Positions 39,432-42,667 of a DNA stretch of 42,667 nucleotides are shown one piece after another; the stretch's first letter is position 1; the number at the start of each line of letters is the position of its first letter. This DNA is from Ruminococcus sp. Its GTDB lineage: Bacteria > Bacillota > Clostridia > Oscillospirales > Ruminococcaceae. Made by a program: the position numbers and the translations under genes. The notes beneath the pieces were generated by a model. It made no database searches, was not told the origin of the DNA, and was given only the letters and a program-made list of their open reading frames with translations. The DNA is taken from assembly GCA_015066805.1 (NCBI GenBank), contig SVNP01000021.1, positions 1 to 42,667 of the forward strand, read 5' to 3'.

Positions 39432-42344
39432 ATGAAGCATCTGATTTCCTTATCACTGAAGTACATACGGCGGCAAAAGCTGCGTACCTCGCTGACAGTC
39501 ATGTGCATTGTGCTTGCAGTGTTTATTCTGAATGTATTTGCGGTTGCGGGCAGCAGCCTGCTGGCTTCTTTGCGGGAAACAGAGATCCTGAATAACGGTG
39601 CATGGGAAGTGGATCTGGGTGGTTTTGTTACCAAGCCGGAGACTGCAAACGGTCGCACCACAGAAGAAATGGAGCAGCTCGTGCGGGAGCACGCAGCGAT
39701 TTCCGATTATTTGTTTACCCGCAGCGGATATTTACGCACCGGTGTTACTATGGAACGAAATCCCGCCAATGCCATCGCTTTTATGGAGCTGCAGGTGGAT
39801 GACTGTGCGCCGCAGCGTATGACGGAGCTGCAGTTTTATCAGGCAGAGGGCAACGGCACGCTGACCGGCTCTGCGGGTTCTTCCATAGCCTCTTTTGCAA
39901 CAACGCTTAAGGGGAACGAGGTGTTCCTGCCGGCATCTGTGCAGTCACAGGGCTGCAAGGTGGGAGATACCGTTATGCTGCGTGGCAGCATTGTGTATGC
40001 TGTGCTGGATGAATCTGTGCCCCAGGTGCAGGAGATCCTGAAGATCATGGAAGAAAAGAACGCTGACCCCGATGAGCATTATTACATGATCAATGACGGT
40101 ACCCGGCGCGGCACCGAGCCGCCGGAAGAGATCAGAGGAGCCGGCAGACCCATCCATCGGACCAACCTGATGACACTGATGACGACGCTGCTGGGCGATT
40201 ATACCTTGGAGGATATCGACTTCCGGGAAACCCTGCGGAGCGAGGTGGTAGAGCTGCCTGTGACCATTGCGGGCTTTTATGATGCCGATCCCTACTCCAT
40301 GCACCGTCAGACAAGTGTTCTGATGTCCCGGGAATGCATGGATTTTGCCGAGGCAATGTACATGGCTGCGGCACCTCTGACAGAACAGTGGCAGGAGGAT
40401 TATCTGACTGCTGATGATGAAACGGCAGGATTTGGCGGTACAGAGATGCTGAGCTATGATACAAATGCCGGCTGGTTTGCCTGTATCTCCGAGAAAATTC
40501 CCTTTTCCGATGGTCTGACCATGCTGCTGACCTCCGCAGGCGCAAAAGACCCGGAGCTGGTGGAGTATTACTTCTCTGCCGGCAGTCTGAACGGCACCCT
40601 GCTGATGACAAAGTTCCGCTACATGAATGCTGCGACGGATATCATGCTGCTGTTTGCCAGCTTTTCATTGCTGCTGATCCTGATCTGGGCATTCTCCCGT
40701 TTTGTCATTGACAATGCCTTTGAGATCTCCGTGCAGGAACGCAGTGTGCAGTTTGCTGCCCTGCGGCTGATGGGTGCTTCCAAGCGGCAGTTGCTGGCTG
40801 TGGTATTCACCGAAGCAACCGTGTATACGCTGATTTGTGTACCTTTGGGCCTTGGTGCCGCACTGGGGCTTACCGCTGTGATTCTGCAGGTGATCCATAA
40901 TGCCGGTCTTAGCACGGTCATTTTTGAGGTGCAGCCGGTGCTGCAGTGTGTCACGGTATTTCTTGCGGTAATTGCGATTTATATTTCTGCGTATACCTCC
41001 GCCATTTATGCTTCCCGCAAGCTGACTTTGACCGAGGCCATGCAGTTCGGTAAGCCGCAGATGCCCAAGAAGAACAAGAATGTGCACTCCAAGCTGAATG
41101 CATCTGCCAGGGGCTTTATTTACCGCTATGGCTGGAAGAACATCATGCGTACCAAGCGGCGGTTCCTCATCAGCAGCATTGCCCTGGTACTGGGCGTAGG
41201 GCTTTTTACCTTCTGCGGCTTTGTGGTGCTCAGTATGGCGGGCGAGTTTATCTATACAATGAATACAGAAAACGATGACTGGTATAAGATGCCGGACTTT
41301 TACATTGAAGGCAGCGGTGCCGCAGCGTATGATGCGCTGCACAGCTACCTGAAGGATAATTCCGATTTTGAATCCTATGTAATCACAGCAGGTGATTGGT
41401 CTGATATGGAAGACGCTTGTGCCGAGCAACTGGATGCACTGCCTATGATCGAAGCGGTGGGCCTTACTTGGGTGCCTGTCATTGATCAGGCTGCCTATGA
41501 ACGGGATCTGGCGGACCTGACCGGTATTTCCTATAAGGCATGGGTGGATTCCAAACAAGCATTCCTCACCCAGTCGCCCTATCTGCACGGCAACATGGAT
41601 GTAAACGGCGATCCTTTGGAGCCTCTGCCTGCAAAATATGCACCTGCTGCAGAGGTGTTCGGTGATCTGGAGCCTGTTGTGACCATGATGGAGGGCAAAG
41701 AGTCTGTTCCCGTTATGGGCGTTATGGTGCTGCCGGAAGCTGTGTACAGCAGCTATATGAGATGGTCGGGCTGTGGTCTGCTGCTGCCTGTGGAGAATTA
41801 TTATCAGTACTTTAATGATATGATCGTCTCTGCGGAAGTAAGGGCAAATCCGGCGGTAGGCTATGAAGATCTGATGCACTCTCTGACAGATATGGCACAT
41901 GAAAACGGTCTGGAGATTTATGACAGCTATGCGGGCGGAACAGGTCTCATCAAGATCCTCATCGCCGCGTTGATCGCATTGGTGATCTTTTTGGGCAGCA
42001 TCTGGCTGGCAGGTGTGCTTTCCATGATCAATACCCTGCATACCAATGTGCTCAACCGCCGCAATGAACTGCGTATGCTGCGTGCAGTGGGCTGCAGCAC
42101 CAAGCAGATGAAGAAAATGCTGGTGATGGAGGGCATGCTGTTCTCCTCGGTTTCCACGGCAATCGGCATTGGCCTGGGTGCGCTGCTTGTTTATCTCGCC
42201 GATGGTGGTGCGGAAGGTGCCGACACCATTGGGATTGGTATCTATGTTGTGCTGTTTTCGGCAGCGATGTTTGCGATCAATCTGCTGATCTCCGCACTGT
42301 GCGCCAAACCCGGTCTGAAAAGCCTGAAAAACGAAGTGCGATGA
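39432..42344 (+). CDS. Large FtsX-type ABC transporter permease
   Basis: A 970-residue membrane protein. An N-terminal TM helix (~18-42, with the LRTSLTVMCIVLAVFILNVFAVAG start typical of MacB-like permeases) precedes a ~330-residue external domain. A first FtsX core of three TM helices follows at ~405-540, including RLMGASKRQLLAVVFTEA. A second helix, NIMRTKRRFLISSIALVLGVGLF, begins at ~575, then a second external domain (~620-830) and a final FtsX core with LRMLRAVGCSTKQMKKMLVMEG (~880). Two complete FtsX units make one chain, so a single permease may serve with the ATPase dimer. The substrate is unknown; the two-component context suggests peptide detection or resistance. Confidence 0.92.
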   Translation: MKHLISLSLKYIRRQKLRTSLTVMCIVLAVFILNVFAVAGSSLLASLRETEILNNGAWEVDLGGFVTKPETANGRTTEEMEQLVREHAAISDYLFTRSGYLRTGVTMERNPANAIAFMELQVDDCAPQRMTELQFYQAEGNGTLTGSAGSSIASFATTLKGNEVFLPASVQSQGCKVGDTVMLRGSIVYAVLDESVPQVQEILKIMEEKNADPDEHYYMINDGTRRGTEPPEEIRGAGRPIHRTNLMTLMTTLLGDYTLEDIDFRETLRSEVVELPVTIAGFYDADPYSMHRQTSVLMSRECMDFAEAMYMAAAPLTEQWQEDYLTADDETAGFGGTEMLSYDTNAGWFACISEKIPFSDGLTMLLTSAGAKDPELVEYYFSAGSLNGTLLMTKFRYMNAATDIMLLFASFSLLLILIWAFSRFVIDNAFEISVQERSVQFAALRLMGASKRQLLAVVFTEATVYTLICVPLGLGAALGLTAVILQVIHNAGLSTVIFEVQPVLQCVTVFLAVIAIYISAYTSAIYASRKLTLTEAMQFGKPQMPKKNKNVHSKLNASARGFIYRYGWKNIMRTKRRFLISSIALVLGVGLFTFCGFVVLSMAGEFIYTMNTENDDWYKMPDFYIEGSGAAAYDALHSYLKDNSDFESYVITAGDWSDMEDACAEQLDALPMIEAVGLTWVPVIDQAAYERDLADLTGISYKAWVDSKQAFLTQSPYLHGNMDVNGDPLEPLPAKYAPAAEVFGDLEPVVTMMEGKESVPVMGVMVLPEAVYSSYMRWSGCGLLLPVENYYQYFNDMIVSAEVRANPAVGYEDLMHSLTDMAHENGLEIYDSYAGGTGLIKILIAALIALVIFLGSIWLAGVLSMINTLHTNVLNRRNELRMLRAVGCSTKQMKKMLVMEGMLFSSVSTAIGIGLGALLVYLADGGAEGADTIGIGIYVVLFSAAMFAINLLISALCAKPGLKSLKNEVR

Positions 42345-42346
42345 AA

Positions 42347-42381
42347 AAAAGACGCTGTTTCCTTACGAAACAGCGTCTTTT
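42347..42381. terminator. Bidirectional terminator between permease and aspS
   Basis: A 15-bp perfect stem, 42347-42361 with 42367-42381, five-base loop, A and T runs on both sides; it serves both convergent genes. Confidence 0.92.
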
Positions 42382-42398
42382 GTATCGGAACGGATGAT

Positions 42399-42667
42399 TC
42401 AGGCTTCTTCACGCACCTGAATATTGGCTTCCCGAAGCTGCAGCTCGGTAACGGTAGAGGGTGCACCCAGCAGCAGATCCTGTGCATTGCCGTTGAGAGG
42501 GAAGGCAATGACGTTGCGGATGGTTTCGGTTTCTGCCAGCAGCATGACCATACGGTCAATGCCGGGAGCCATACCTGCGTGAGGCGGTGCGCCGTACTGG
42601 AATGCGGTATACAGTGCGGAGAACCGTGCAGCCAGCTCTTCTTCGGTGTAGCCGGCAATGGCAAAGG
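42399..42667 (-). CDS. aspS: Aspartyl-tRNA synthetase, C-terminal end (partial)
   Basis: The last 88 residues of a class II synthetase enter from the right edge and stop at TGA 42399-42401. [34 protein letters not shown] is the bacterial AspRS motif 3 region, where Gly-Ile-Asp-Arg carries the ATP-binding Arg. It is followed by the characteristic [17 protein letters not shown]. The enzyme charges tRNA-Asp (or tRNA-Asp and tRNA-Asn in organisms with the amidotransferase route). The remaining gene lies outside the window. Confidence 0.95.
   Translation of the reverse strand, partial: FAIAGYTEEELAARFSALYTAFQYGAPPHAGMAPGIDRMVMLLAETETIRNVIAFPLNGNAQDLLLGAPSTVTELQLREANIQVREEA

Overview
The window is a chromosomal segment from an anaerobic member of the Clostridia, most like the Ruminococcaceae/Oscillospiraceae. 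Supporting this are Firmicutes-type TTGACA/TATAAT promoters with 17-bp spacers, strong AAAGGAGG ribosome sites, a Gram-positive dcw cluster ending in a DivIVA-like coiled-coil gene, a MurE with the meso-diaminopimelate signature DNPR, the [FeFe]-hydrogenase maturases HydE, HydG and HydF, and an ABC importer with no ATPase of its own. I cannot name the species. Most of the window is moderately GC-rich with heavy CTG/GAG/AAG codon use. The first ~720 bases are clearly AT-rich and look acquired.

Layout. (1) 1-4430 is a mosaic of accessory genes: the 3' end of an unknown gene, a flavodoxin-fold oxidoreductase flanked by 21-bp direct repeats, a decayed GH25-LysM lysozyme fragment, a glyoxalase-fold protein, a P-loop ATPase, an AraC-GGDEF fusion, and a divergent pair of a small XRE repressor and a membrane protein with two matching candidate operators between them. 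(2) 4565-9300 is the str region, rpsL-rpsG-fusA-tuf. It has its own promoter before rpsL and another before tuf, and rpoBC is not upstream. (3) 9509-25323 is the dcw cluster: mraZ, rsmH, an ftsL-like gene, a PASTA-containing division transpeptidase, murE, mraY, ftsW, murG, murA, ftsQ/divIB, ftsZ and the DivIVA-like gene. murF, murD, ftsA and sepF are not in the run. (4) 25327-27600 holds an orphan fumarase beta-type subunit, a sigma factor, a zinc-ribbon protein and a DUF1858 protein. (5) 27612-31856 is one operon: lipoprotein solute-binding protein, GH105-like unsaturated glucuronyl hydrolase and two permeases, suggesting uptake and cytoplasmic cleavage of lyase-generated pectin/rhamnogalacturonan oligosaccharides. 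(6) 31988-32288 is a transcription unit without a recognisable product. (7) 32286-36232 (minus) is hydE-hydG-hydF behind a long leader that contains an intrinsic terminator. (8) 36259-36909 is a phosphodiesterase divergent from a two-component system, with shared -35 bases. (9) 36941-42344 is response regulator, histidine kinase, ABC ATPase and large FtsX-type permease, which look like a stress or peptide-responsive transport module. (10) The window ends in the 3' end of aspS (minus).

The least explained pieces are: the hydEGF leader, where a terminator-hairpin loop is complementary to the hydE ribosome site; the TGTGGAAA site cluster between murA and ftsQ; the eleven 11-residue repeats in the DivIVA-like protein; the orphan transcription unit; the XRE operator pair; and the four 11-bp tandem repeats after the glyoxalase gene. 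No CRISPR array, tRNA, rRNA, insertion sequence or prophage module was recognised.
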